Origin: Ambrosia x helenae
Taxonomy: Eukaryota; Streptophyta; Magnoliopsida; Asterales; Asteraceae
Length of the DNA: 64,000 bases
Direction of reading: 5' to 3'
NCBI GenBank assembly: GCA_030844895.1
Contig: CM061224.1
Location: 4,985,591 to 5,049,590 of the forward strand
Shown: in pieces, positions 9,016 through 19,073 of the stretch
Numbering within the stretch: position 1 is the stretch's first letter
Layout: the number at the start of each line of letters is the position of its first letter
Program-made: the position numbers and the translations under genes
The notes under the pieces: generated by a model
Seen by the model: the letters and a program-made list of their open reading frames with translations, nothing else
Database searches by the model: none
What the model was told of the DNA's origin: nothing

Positions 9016-11248
9016 ATGGGCAGAGCCACCACCCGAATTCCGATGAGCCACCGTGTATTGTCACCAAGTGACAATTACAGCGGTGGCGATAACCCGAATG
9101 ATCAACCGGTTATACAATTATCCGGTTCAATATTCGGGTTTTTAGAGGACGATAGCACTGTGCTATCGTCCCCAGAAACCGACAGGTTTCCAGAGATTGA
9201 AGAAGAAGAAGACGAGGATGAAAAAACCGAGAGAACCGAAGGCATGATTAAATTTTGGGAAACCCAACATCAGAATTTGCATGTAAGTAATTTTTTTTTA
9301 ACTACTGATTTTTTTTTTTTTACTTTTTATTTTCAAATAATTTTTTAACTTTTAACTAAAAAACAAGATACAAATTACATAAAGATAGCAGTTACACGGA
9401 CAACAACTTATTAACAGAATTAAAAACCCTACTAGTAAAAAAATAAAAAGAAAACTAGACGTGGTAACATGAAAGTTCTATATAATTTAAATAATTTTAT
9501 TAAATATTGACTTATGTTATATGATCTATAATTGTTTTACAGGCAACTTTGTTTAGAACGACATCGTTAGAGTCAAACATTAGAACTAGAACAAAGGAAG
9601 TACTTGCTGAACTAGATATGGCTGATAATGTATGTTCTTGCTCGAGACCGGTTTCCGGTGGATGCCGAACATGTCGAATGAGAGAAATCTGTCGGCAGTT
9701 ACAAAATTCGGGTTACAATTCCGCCATTTGCAAGTCTAAATGGAAAAGCTCGTCGGATATCCCGTCAGGTAATATTATTATTTAGGGTTGTGCTAAACGT
9801 ATCATATTGATTTATTTTATTTTTTTTAACTAAATGTACCGCTCATCCGCCAATGAAGCCACAGCGGAGTGGTGGAGGTGTGAGGGTTTTCCCCCAAGGT
9901 CTCGGGTTCGAGTCTTGGGGTTTCCCGCACTGGGATTTTCCAAATGCCCTCTGGGTCTGGAGTGGGCCAGTTGAGCCCTTGTCTATGGCCACTGGGGGGT
10001 GCTCAGTGGGTGTTTGGCCGGTCAAAAAAAAAATGTACCGCTCATCCCATTAAATCAAGTCATTTAATGGATTTAATTTTGTGACCGGTAGACGTATTTT
10101 TGGCGTATGTTTGTACTTTTAGCTGTCACATTAAATTAGTCCTAATGATACGATCTTTTAAATAAGCCGATGTTATTATTTCGATTAATTGAAGATATCA
10201 AAACCTAATATAGAAATCAATCATTCAGTCTTTATTTTTACTAAATGTACCATCACCACTAGACACTAGTAAATCATTCATTTAGGGCCTGTTTTGTAGT
10301 CTCTTAGTGAAGCTCTGAACCATTCAACTCCATTCAACTCTGAATGACTGTTTGTTTCAACCTTAAAAAGACTTTTAATGGAATAGTTAAGAGTTGAACC
10401 TTTTAGACTTGGTGCACAGTTGAATCATTTAAAGCCTCTTAACCATTCAGACAGTGGCGAAGCTTGACCCGAAGGTTCGGGGGGTCGGAAGTCACTAGTT
10501 TCGGGGGGTCGAAACCGTATATTTTCAAAAATTTATATACGAATACTATATAATCGAAACTTCTGCGCGAAAATCCGGGGGGTCGGCCGCCCCTCCCCGC
10601 CCCAACTATCCTGCGCCACTGCATTCAGACCTCTTAATAATTCAACACTTAATCAACCAAACAACCTCTTAATCTCTTTAATTTTAGTTAACAAAGGTTA
10701 TGTTTAACATAAAGGGGGTACATATTTACGTTAGCAGGATCTCGTTTAAATAATAATTATTATGATTATTAACAATGTGTATCGTTTATTTTCCAGGTGA
10801 ACACACCTACATTGACGTGATCGACAACTCAAATCGCAAGAAAGGCGAGGCGCGAGTGATCATCGAGTTAGAGTTTCGTGGACAATTCGAAATGAAGAAA
10901 GGAAGTGACGAATACAACGGTCTTGTATCGAAGCTGCCCGAGGTGTTCGTAGGAAAGGTTGAGAGGTTGTTGGCTGTGATCAAAATACTAAGCAATGCGG
11001 CGAAACAATGCATGAAGGAGAAGAAGATGCATTTGGGGCCGTGGCGGAAGCAACGGTACATGGAGGCTAAGTGGCTTATAGTTGTGGAACGCACAACTTC
11101 TATGCCTATGGTCCAACCATTGGCGGTTGAGCGTGACCTGACACACCCGGTTAGGACTAGGGCCCGTGCGTCAATGCTGACTATGGATCTTCTTGACAAT
11201 GTGCCCAAGATGTCGACCTATATGGTACCTGTCGTTGAAGTGTTGTAA
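9016..11248 (+). CDS. DUF506/PDDEXK-like family protein, copy 1 (three exons)
   Basis: Exons are 9016-9282, 9543-9768 and 10797-11248, all joined at GT-AG sites, giving 314 residues. Exon 1 encodes a variable acidic N-terminus with a GSIFGFLE motif. Exon 2 encodes a cysteine cluster (C120-x-C122-x7-C130-x2-C133-x5-C139). Exon 3 carries the family core: YIDVID (around D170), the IIELEFRGQFEM strand (E187-E195), LPEVFVGK, and the C-terminal MHLGPWRKQRYMEAKW block. These are signature blocks of plant DUF506 (PDDEXK_6). The family is predicted to have a nuclease-like fold, but activity is unproven; some Arabidopsis members are reported to bind calmodulin and repress root-hair growth. The ATG at 9016 follows a TATA box and matches the paralogue's start. 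Intron 2 (1028 bp) is swollen by a SINE and two nested MITEs. The frame is intact, so it is likely functional. Confidence 0.88.
9832..10047 (+). mobile_element. tRNA-derived SINE inside intron 2 of DUF506 gene 1
   Basis: A perfect 17-bp target duplication AAATGTACCGCTCATCC (9832-9848 and 10031-10047) encloses a body of about 182 bp. The body has box A-like AGCGGAGTGG and a near-perfect box B GGTTCGAGTC just after 9902, and ends in A's. It is in the sense orientation of the host gene. The perfect duplication suggests a fairly recent insertion. Confidence 0.88.
10285..10668. mobile_element. Tourist-like MITE (interrupted), in intron 2
   Basis: Flanked by TTA (10282-10284 and 10669-10671), the PIF/Harbinger-type 3-bp duplication. 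Terminal blocks GGGCCTGTTTTGTAGTCTCTTA and CCAAACAACCTC are inverted-related. Without the hAT MITE inserted in it, the element is about 206 bp, close to the 214-bp relative at 54727-54940. Confidence 0.75.
10452..10621. mobile_element. hAT MITE (CAGTGGCG termini) nested in the Tourist-like MITE
   Basis: A perfect 8-bp duplication CATTCAGA (10444-10451 and 10622-10629) flanks a 170-bp element with ends CAGTGGCGAAG and TGCGCCACTG. Same family as the element at 60009-60184. A degraded relative begins CAGTGACGAAG near 11425. Confidence 0.85.
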
Positions 11249-12073
11249 CTAAAGTGTTGTTTGGTTTATATGACTTTCGAAGTGATTGTAGATTTGTAGA
11301 TTAACTTGAAAAGGAGAGGTACCTAATTCTTGATGAAAAAATGAGTATATTTTGTGGAATAGTTAATAAATTTATGAATGCATTCTCTAACGCTAGGGAG
11401 GGTGTACCGGGGACCACCCTCCATATCAGTGACGAAGTTTGAGAGAAAATCTCGGGCGTTGGACGTCCGGTTACAAGGTCGAAACCGTATATACCAAAAA
11501 AATTCTAAAGTTGCGCCCCTGCTCCACATCGGCTACCTTGACTTGTCCCTCTTACTCTCTTTCAAGTTCCCTATCTATAACGGAACTACCCCTTACATAT
11601 TGAATTTCTTTTCTATGGGTGCGTGGCGCACCCCTCCACAAGAGCCTTTACCGTTCTTTACTCGTTTTTGTTCAAATGCTCTCTCCTACACGTCAAGAGA
11701 ATGTCTAACTTGTATAGCACGTCCATTATGTGGTTAAATCATTATCATCATCATACTCAGTTAATCCCATCAATAACAAAAGCTAAGGTAGAGTTGGATG
11801 AGGGTAAGATGTAGACAGCCTTACCTCTACCCCGTGGGAATAGAGTGGCTGCTTCCAGCGAGACCCCCGACTCGATAGTGGTTTTGTATCAAGCCTTGGA
11901 CATAAGGCACAACGCTTAGCAATCGAGAAAAACCCGATTAGTGCATGTATCCCTTTGTCTTTTGGCTATCAACGTCACCACATGAAAATGAATGAATGAA
12001 TTAATAGCATTTTTGCCAAAGACACTAAGTTATTTTAAAATTGCTAAATTAGAGAAAAAACATCATTTAAAAT
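11249..12073. other. 3' flank of DUF506 gene 1
   Basis: The first few hundred bases should contain the 3' UTR and polyadenylation site, which I cannot place exactly. Near 11425-11520 there is a degraded CAGTGACGAAG-type hAT fragment that shares GTCGAAACCGTATAT with the MITE at 10452. The rest is AT-rich with no convincing gene. Confidence 0.45.
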
Positions 12074-12826
12074 CAATGTTTTAAAAATAGGTTTTCAAAT
12101 TATACTGGATTTGACTAAAAATTGGTTTAACCGGGTTATATCGGGTAGTTCAACTGGGATGACTAGCTAACTCTATCAATCCCTATATTACGACATCAAC
12201 TCAAAATATAATATGAAAGTGCATAATTACATATTAAAAAATAATCCAAATGTTAAACCATAATAAAAAATAATTTAAAGTATTCAATTTTTTAACAAAG
12301 TTCGTTTAAATGAAAGTGTACGAAATGTCTAAGCCATTGGAGTATTGATTACATTAAGTTTCACGATCGCTTTAAAAGATGAAATTCGCTATCATTGCAT
12401 TCCTTAACATCTAGACCATAATATTTTTATTTCCTACATTATTAAATAAGAAGTTTTAGTTAGAAATAATAATGATAATATACTAAAATTACGTAAGATA
12501 AGTAACATATATACAACTAACCTTGTGTTAAAGGTACCGATTGATGTTGTTCCTCAATAAAAATGTAATCTATATCATCATTATGAAATTCTCCACTTCT
12601 CATTATGGCTCTTGTTCAACCACCCAAAAAAATCGATAGTTCAAAACACAAAATTTACCTTCGACTGGTACTCGTAAAACGATTCAAACCGGTATACCGT
12701 ATTTTACTGGCGATACGAACTTCATACCGTTTCGTCTATATACTGGGATGTTTCTTATCAGGCTCACATCCAAAATCAAGTATTACCGGTATAACCGGCC
12801 GCTATGTATCAGTTTTTAAAACATTG
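12074..12826. mobile_element. hAT-like element with CAATGTTTTAAAAA termini
   Basis: Inverted ends CAATGTTTTAAAAA and TTTTTAAAACATTG span 753 bp. The flanks TTTAAAAT and GTTAAAAT match at 7 of 8 bases, consistent with an 8-bp hAT duplication. The right half has ACCGGTATA-type words as in the fragment at 4776. No transposase frame. Confidence 0.65.
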
Positions 12827-13021
12827 GTTAAAATTATGGTTCTAGATAAAGGAATTTGGGTATATTTAGGGATATTTGAGGGAACATAGTTTCCCTTCAT
12901 TTATACTTTATTTTTTAATCTTTTTTTGAAAGTGTTTGTGAGTGATAGATGGGGGGAAAATAATAAAGTAAAAAAACATATTATTTAATTAATCAGAAAA
13001 GAGAAATTATAATGATTTTTA

Positions 13022-13314
13022 GAGCATTCATAACTAGATCTTAATTTCTATCTTTATAATTACATTAAAAAAATACTATATTTTAACTTTTTTCAGTTAA
13101 ATAATATATTTTATAATTTTATCATTATATTTTCTTTCTCTCACACTCATAACAATTTTCAAAAAATAATAAAAAAATATAGAAGTAAACAGTGTCTCCA
13201 AATTTACTGATAAATAATAACATTTTTTTTCCTTTTCACTTATAACCACTCTGTATAATACATACCACTCTATATAATAAATAGAATCCACTCAAAATGG
13301 AGATCCTAATCCTC
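13022..13314. mobile_element. Tourist-like MITE with GAGCATTC terminus
   Basis: TTA on both sides (13019-13021 and 13315-13317). The left end is GAGCATTCATAACTAGATC and the right end reads GAGGATTAGGATCTCC inverted. AT-rich interior of about 293 bp with no coding sequence. It directly abuts the next MITE. Confidence 0.5.
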
Positions 13315-13317
13315 TTA

Positions 13318-14006
13318 GAGCATTCACAACCCACCCACCAAACCCTCCCCCATCTTTAAAATTTAAGAGCATTCACAACCCATTCACCAAACCTTCCCCC
13401 ATTTTTAAAATTTAAAAAAACCTACTAAAAACATACTACAACCCATCCACCATTTTATACCCTATCTTTATATTATAAAAATTTGTCATCTTAGCTTTTC
13501 ATATATGAAAAGCTACTATTCATCCTCCACCAAATTTGTGTGAGTGTATAAAAACGAGAAATATAATAAAATATATGTTTGTGAGTAAGATAAAGATAAA
13601 AATGAGGGATGGGATGTGGAAAGTTTTTTAAAGTGGGAGATAAATTTTAAAAAGTATGATTTTTAGTTAAATTATAAGGTAAAAAATGATGAATGAGATG
13701 TGAATGCTCTAACAAAACCTATTAAAAACACACCACAACCCATCCACCATTTTATACCCCATCTTTATATTATCAAACATTGTTATCCTAGCTTTTCATA
13801 TATGAAAAGCTACTATTCACCCTACACCAAATTATTGTGAGTGTATTCTAACGAGAAATATAATAAAATAAATGTTTGTGAGTAACATAAAGATAAATAT
13901 GGTAGATGGGATGTGAGAGGTTTTTAAAAATGAGAGATAAATTTTAAAAAGTATGATTTTTAGTTAAATTATAGGGTAAAAAATAATGAATGGGATGTGA
14001 ATGCTC
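13318..14006. mobile_element. Tourist-like MITE, outer copy of a self-nested pair
   Basis: Ends GAGCATTCACAACCCA and TGGGATGTGAATGCTC, flanked by TTA (13315-13317 and 14007-14009). It is split after its first 49 bp by a second copy of the same MITE. Its net length (49 plus 294) is 343 bp, exactly the length of the inserted copy. Confidence 0.8.
13367..13709. mobile_element. Tourist-like MITE, inner copy of the self-nested pair
   Basis: A 343-bp element with ends GAGCATTCACAACCCA and GTGAATGCTC, flanked by TAA (13364-13366 and 13710-13712). It aligns over its length with the outer copy, including the internal palindrome CTTTTCATATATGAAAAG. Confidence 0.85.
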
Positions 14007-14204
14007 TTAGTGTCACAGTACTTGAATGGAGAGTTTATTCATTTTATAGCTAACTTGGTTTTTCCCATTTCTCCAAATATGAATTTGCTTACCTTTCAAC
14101 CAGATGTGTATCAATATGTGTATTTATTTTACATCTTCTGGGCCCATCCATGCTTCTAGGAGCATACACCGCATTCTAATGTACGGCTGAGCCAAAAAAG
14201 TTTA

Positions 14205-14330
14205 ATTTTTTTAACGAAAATTTTTATACCACCTTATTTCAATCTAATTTTGCATTTGCAAAGATTTGAACCCACAATTTTATATTTGTATAGGGGGGAC
14301 ACCATACCACTAGACCAATAGGTCATGGGT
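14205..14330 (-). mobile_element. tRNA-derived SINE or SINE head
   Basis: On the minus strand a box A-like TGGTCTAGTGG and a box B-like GGGTTCAAATC (near 14264-14274) have tRNA-like spacing. An A-rich segment follows at the low-coordinate end. No clear target duplication was found, and a true tRNA is excluded because the arms do not pair well by eye. Confidence 0.5.
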
Positions 14331-14341
14331 AAAAAAAAAGG

Positions 14342-14793
14342 AGTAATGGAAATAAATAATCCCAACTATTGTTCTTTGCCTGATAATGGCCCCAACTACG
14401 AAAATAACCACCAGCGGTCCCAAATTTTGACATATTGGCCACCAACGGACCCAAACTAACTGAGGCTAACTCCGTTAGTGTGATGCTGACCTGACATGCT
14501 TAGGTGGCAAAATGATCCTACGTGGCATCCTAGGCGGCAAAATGATTCTACGCGACATCCTACGTGGCATCCTAGGTGGCAAAATGATCATATGTGGCAT
14601 CCTACGTGGCATGCCACGTCAGCATCACACTAACGGAGTTAGCCTCAATTAGTTTGGGTCCGTTAGTGGCTAATATGTCGAAAGTTGGGACCGCTAGTGG
14701 TTATTTTCTTAGTTGGGACCGCTAGTGGTTATTTTCTTAATTGAGACCATTATCGACAAAGAGCAATAGTTAGGATTATTTATTTCCATTACT
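14342..14793. mobile_element. Mutator-like long-TIR hairpin element
   Basis: The left arm (14342-14505) and right arm (about 14605-14793) are near-complete inverted repeats starting AGTAATGGAAATAAATAATC. The right arm has an extra roughly 28-bp tandem copy of the GGGACCGCTAGTGGTTATTT block. The short centre is made of repeated CTACGTGGCATCC and GGCAAAATGAT words. The flanks are A-runs, so the duplication length is ambiguous. A transcript would form a long hairpin. Confidence 0.75.
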
Positions 14794-15693
14794 AAAAAAA
14801 ATTAAATACATATATGGTTGAACCATGTCATTCCGTAATTAAGAGAGTCGTTTACTTTTTTGAATTTTATTATAAATTAAACAGACACCTTCTATGATTT
14901 GGAAGGAATAAAATGACGATGTGTAATTCATAAGTATTTTAGTTTCATATGTATTTCTTTGTATTTTTAAAGGTTTTCGCACTTGCTTGGATCTGTAACA
15001 TCTAACACAAATTATACTGAAAACAATGTTAGATTCAAAATAGAGTATTTGTTGTTGTCATAAATAATTTTCCCACTCGGTAAATTCGGTGGATTATAAT
15101 TGTGTATGCACCTTGACTACCGGTTAGGTGACAATGAAGACTAGACATTTAGCTATTTTTTATGTTTTACGTTGATGTTTAGCAAATATTTTGTTAGGTA
15201 AATGTCTTAACATTGTTGATAGTACTTGACAAACGTTTACCTATAAATATATAGCGTATCTTTTATATAATAAGATAATATACACGTTTTTGTATGTATT
15301 GCGAGGAAAAAAAACACCCTTAGTTTGAAACAAAATGGATTGACTTGCCGGGATTCCCCTTTAATTTTTTATCTTGTCGGGTTCAACGTGGTGAAATGAA
15401 AAAAAGTGAATAAAATTTATAAAAAAAAAAAAAAAAAACAATCGAAATTGTCCTAAAATTATTATTGTATGAAACATGCTCCAAGCAAATCATTTTCATT
15501 TTTCATGGATACTTCCATAATCCATATATTTCAACGTCAATTAACATCCTTCCATGTGCCCAAATGGTTGGTACCCTGAAAGCCTCATTTTAACTTATTA
15601 GAATAAATATATTACAGAATTTTATCATTGATCGAGAAAAATGAAAAAAATATATATTTTGATTGCCTTTGATATTTAAACAATTAAATATTT
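14794..15693. other. AT-rich intergenic sequence
   Basis: No credible gene, RNA gene or repeat termini recognised. Contains poly(A) near 15420. Confidence 0.5.
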
Positions 15694-16080
15694 GAGAAAA
15701 TTGCTTGAATAGTTTATGTGGTTTGCACAAATTTCACCTTTAATCTCAAACTTTTCAAAATTACATACGTAGTTCTCAACTTTTGGTGTCACTTAACTCG
15801 GATAATCTCTGAAGTGGTGGTGGTGGTTTGTGGAGGTGATGAGTTTGAGAAGATGAAGTGAATGGGTACTACATTAATTCTTTTTATATATATTTTTTAA
15901 TAACAATGGTAGTTTTGTAATTCACACCTACTTAACTAGATTATATAACCTCCATCCACTTCAGGGACTATCCGAGTTAAGTGACACCAAAATTTGAGGA
16001 CTACAGATGTAATTTTAAAAAGTTGGGGACTAAAGGTAAAATTTGGGCAAACCACAAGAACTATTCGAACAATTTTCTCT
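15694..16080. mobile_element. Long-TIR non-autonomous element with 8-bp duplication
   Basis: Inverted arms of about 125 bp start GAGAAAATTG and end CAATTTTCTCT. The arms share GTGTCACTTAACTCGGATAxTC in opposite orientation. The perfect flanking repeat AAATATTT (15686-15693 and 16081-16088) fits hAT, or Mutator with one base lost. No coding sequence. Confidence 0.75.
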
Positions 16081-16299
16081 AAATATTTTATTTTGAATCC
16101 AAAGGTAGAAATGATAATTATATTATAAAATACCATATTATATATCTATTAATATATATAAAAGAATTGAACATTGCTGACGTGGCGTGCAATTGTGCCT
16201 TCAACCTCTCCATGAAACTGCCACGTGGCATCATAATTGAAAGATTTTAGTGTTTTTAAATTATTTCCTTTTTTAATTAAAAAAAAAGATAAACATAAA

Positions 16300-18922
16300 T
16301 GTCACACCCTCAAAATCCACTTGCGGAGTTTTACCGCGAGGCGCATGACAAACCAGGATCCAAACCAACGATCACAATAAACAAGTCTATATGAACATAT
16401 GCAATTTCAAAAACATAGTTTAAAATTCCCCAAATACAGCGGAAGCTTGTTCAAAACATAATCCAAAATAAACCAAGTGTTCAACGTTTGAAAACCATGC
16501 AATCCTAACTAGACGCCGTGCAGACGCGTGCGCCCTAGTTCCATTGTGCTACCTTAGCGACCTGAGAAAACATGTAAAAGTTTACGTCAGCACAAAAATG
16601 CTGGTGAGTTTACAGGTTTTGTAATCCAAGTACCAAGTTCAACCTGTCCATACTATAACAAATCGAAAACCCAAGTACGCTAGCTAGGCGTATGTTTTGT
16701 TACTACTACGATTGGAAAACCATTACTAACTCGCAAACCAGATGTCGTGCCCGAATAGTAAACCTGTTGTTCCTGTTTGAGACAATATGCACTCGCCCGG
16801 CCCTCCAAGCCGACGAGCGGGGTTGGTCACTCCCAATAGATCTATTCACATTTCCCCGTTGTGCTAACCCGCACATTCATGGTTTCCCCCGGGACTTCCA
16901 AAGATCGTATAGTAAACCATAGAAACCCATAGTATGACAGTTGTTACCAAAACATAAGTTTAACACATGTTTTCTCCCCCAAAAAGTGAAACCAGTTAAA
17001 AGAGGGGCCGTAAACTCACCTTAGGTTGCGTTACTTCGTAATACGAATAAACTCAGCAAGCTATGCTAGTCCCGTAAAGCGGCGACCTAACATATGACAG
17101 TTACAAGTACTTAGACTAATAACCCGCAGGTTAGTTAGTCCCTAGATGTCCAGACCATAACCAAGTTCGTTTGAAAACACCGTGACTGTTAAGTTAACCC
17201 AAAGTACAAGACTCGACATCCCATTGGTGACCCGAGACTCCCCGTGTTATGCTTACACTCTCAAACATACAATCATGCAATCACACTTAACATACGTTAA
17301 CATCCAACAAGTTACAGCACGTAGTTCAAGTATCACGTAAATAAGTCCGAACACATGTTACCAAGTCACTAGATATGTTACGGGGTTCCTAGCATGTTCC
17401 TAGGTGTCAAATCAGGTCTTGATATGTCAAAATATACTTACAGCAGCAGTACAGGCGATTATGAAAGTCAACAGGCATTTAGGAATGCTAATTGCCTATA
17501 CTATAGGCAATTAGGTCATAAGACATGCACTTACTAGCAATTAGGTCATAAGACATGTATTTCACTAGCAATTAGGTCATAAGACATGCATCTACTAGCA
17601 ATTAGCTCATAAGACATGCATCTGTTAGCAATTAGCTCATAAGACATGCATCTACTAGCAATTAGCTCATAAGACATGCTGTTCACTAGCAATTAGCCCC
17701 TACTCGCCTATACTATAGGCGATTAGCCTCCTAATCGCCTATAGTATAGGCAATTAGGGTTGCTACTCGCCTGCAACATGGCTGTTCCGGTTTTTCGCGC
17801 GTTTAACACTCCAAATCAATCCCAGAACGTGTGTAAACATCAAATATCATCCAAACAACTATATCAAACATATATCCATCAAAATCCTTCGTTTAACCTC
17901 GATCTATCAGCCCTGAATGCAATCATGTATCTTAAAGATAATACACATAACATGAAACATCACATTAGCATGCAAAACCGTAACCCTAATTAACAATAAC
18001 TCAGATCTCATCATCATGATATTATTATTAATCTGAAACTACCCTAATAACATGTTAATCATCTCCTTGAATCATAAAAACCCTAGCTTTTAATTGAAAA
18101 CCCACATACATCATGCATGCTATTTAAAATCCAATTAACCATACTTATTAACGATTTTCAGAAAGCTTATTCGTTTTAAAACAGGTCTGGACCATTAGGG
18201 ATTCAATGAAAATGTTAAATAAGGTTGCATGGATGAAAACCACACCTTAGATTTGTGATAGGATGATGAAATAGGCTTGAAACCTTGTGTTTTGATCCAA
18301 AATCGTGTTCCAGAGGTTGTGTGTGTGTTGGGGCGGGTTATGGGACGACTAGGGTTGATATTATGAAGTTTAGGAGGTCAAGTATTGTATTTATAGTCGT
18401 TTTTAGTCTTCCAGCACGTAACACGCGATTGTGCAGCAGCTATACGCGATTAGCATTGCTAATCGCATGACATTCATGCATTTAGGGGCTAATCGCCCCC
18501 TGTAGCATGCGATTAGCCAACCCTAATCGCCTATAGGGGTTGGTTCCGTGTATTTTGCGCGTTAAACCCCGTTTTAACATATGTTAACACATTTTCACAT
18601 ACCGACAAGTCACATAATGATTGTAAACACATAACACTTGCAAACAAACATATTCACACTCGTTCACCAATTCCCGGGACTCGAGACTTGTATGTTCCCT
18701 ATGCTCTGACGATTCTACGAATCGTCACCACTTGTACACTTGGTTAAGGACTGACATCTAATGAACCTCTAGACTCACATCCGATGATCCTCTATACTGA
18801 ACTAACAGTTCCCGAACCATAACACGACTTAACTAACCCAGTTAAGTACAATATACGCGTGACTCGCTAAGGTAGACCTTCATCTAGACAACGTTGTTAA
18901 CCAGAATTTGCCGGGTGTCACA
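16300..18922 (-). repeat. 3' LTR of the Tekay-like element
   Basis: 2623 bp with ends TGTGACACCC...GGGTGTGACA in element orientation. It matches the 5' LTR almost perfectly, but lacks 51 nt present at 26441-26491. The missing piece is bounded by the 9-bp direct repeat GCGATTAGC (18509-18517 here), which suggests deletion by slippage between the repeats. Confidence 0.93.
17507..17695. repeat. 30-31 bp tandem repeats inside the LTR (six copies)
   Basis: Units start GCAATTAGGTCATAAGACATG or GCAATTAGCTCATAAGACATG, with variable ends of about ten bases. The same array is in the other LTR (about 25430-25619). They are continuous tandem units without unique spacers, so not CRISPR-like. They lie among GCGATTAG-type palindromes and are probably part of the promoter-side (U3) sequence. 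Confidence 0.85.
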
Positions 18923-19062
18923 TCATCCCCACGTTAAAAGAATTTTCGTCCCGAAAATTGCACTGTACCCAAAAGGAATAAAAAAAGAAACAGACAAAAG
19001 ATAGAAACCAAGAGAGAGATTTACCCGAGTTGTCACATCATCCCCACGTTAAAAAGGAATCT
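18923..19062 (-). promoter_or_regulatory. Duplicated polypurine tract and 3' untranslated segment
   Basis: In element orientation TTTTAACGTGGGGATGA occurs twice: once just before the 3' LTR (about 18923-18940) and once roughly 110-120 bp upstream (about 19037-19055). Each is followed by TGTGACA. The LTR-proximal tract is the expected plus-strand primer. The plus-strand relative at 30212-39793 has the same arrangement and appears to have used the upstream copy. Confidence 0.8.
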
Positions 19063-19073
19063 CGCCCCGAGAT

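Noticed and set aside
9549..9785. Stand-alone short gene at exon 2 of DUF506 gene 1
   Set aside because: It is an internal exon with AG acceptor and GT donor, in phase with flanking exons and matched by the paralogue.
16692..16922. 75-codon open frame repeated in all Tekay LTRs (also 24615, 32362, 35759)
   Set aside because: It recurs because the LTRs are homologous and is always antisense to the element; no domain and no coding-type variation was seen.
17507..17695. Regular 30-31 bp repeats resembling a CRISPR array
   Set aside because: Units are contiguous and near-identical with no unique spacers, lie within a retrotransposon LTR, and are duplicated in its partner LTR.
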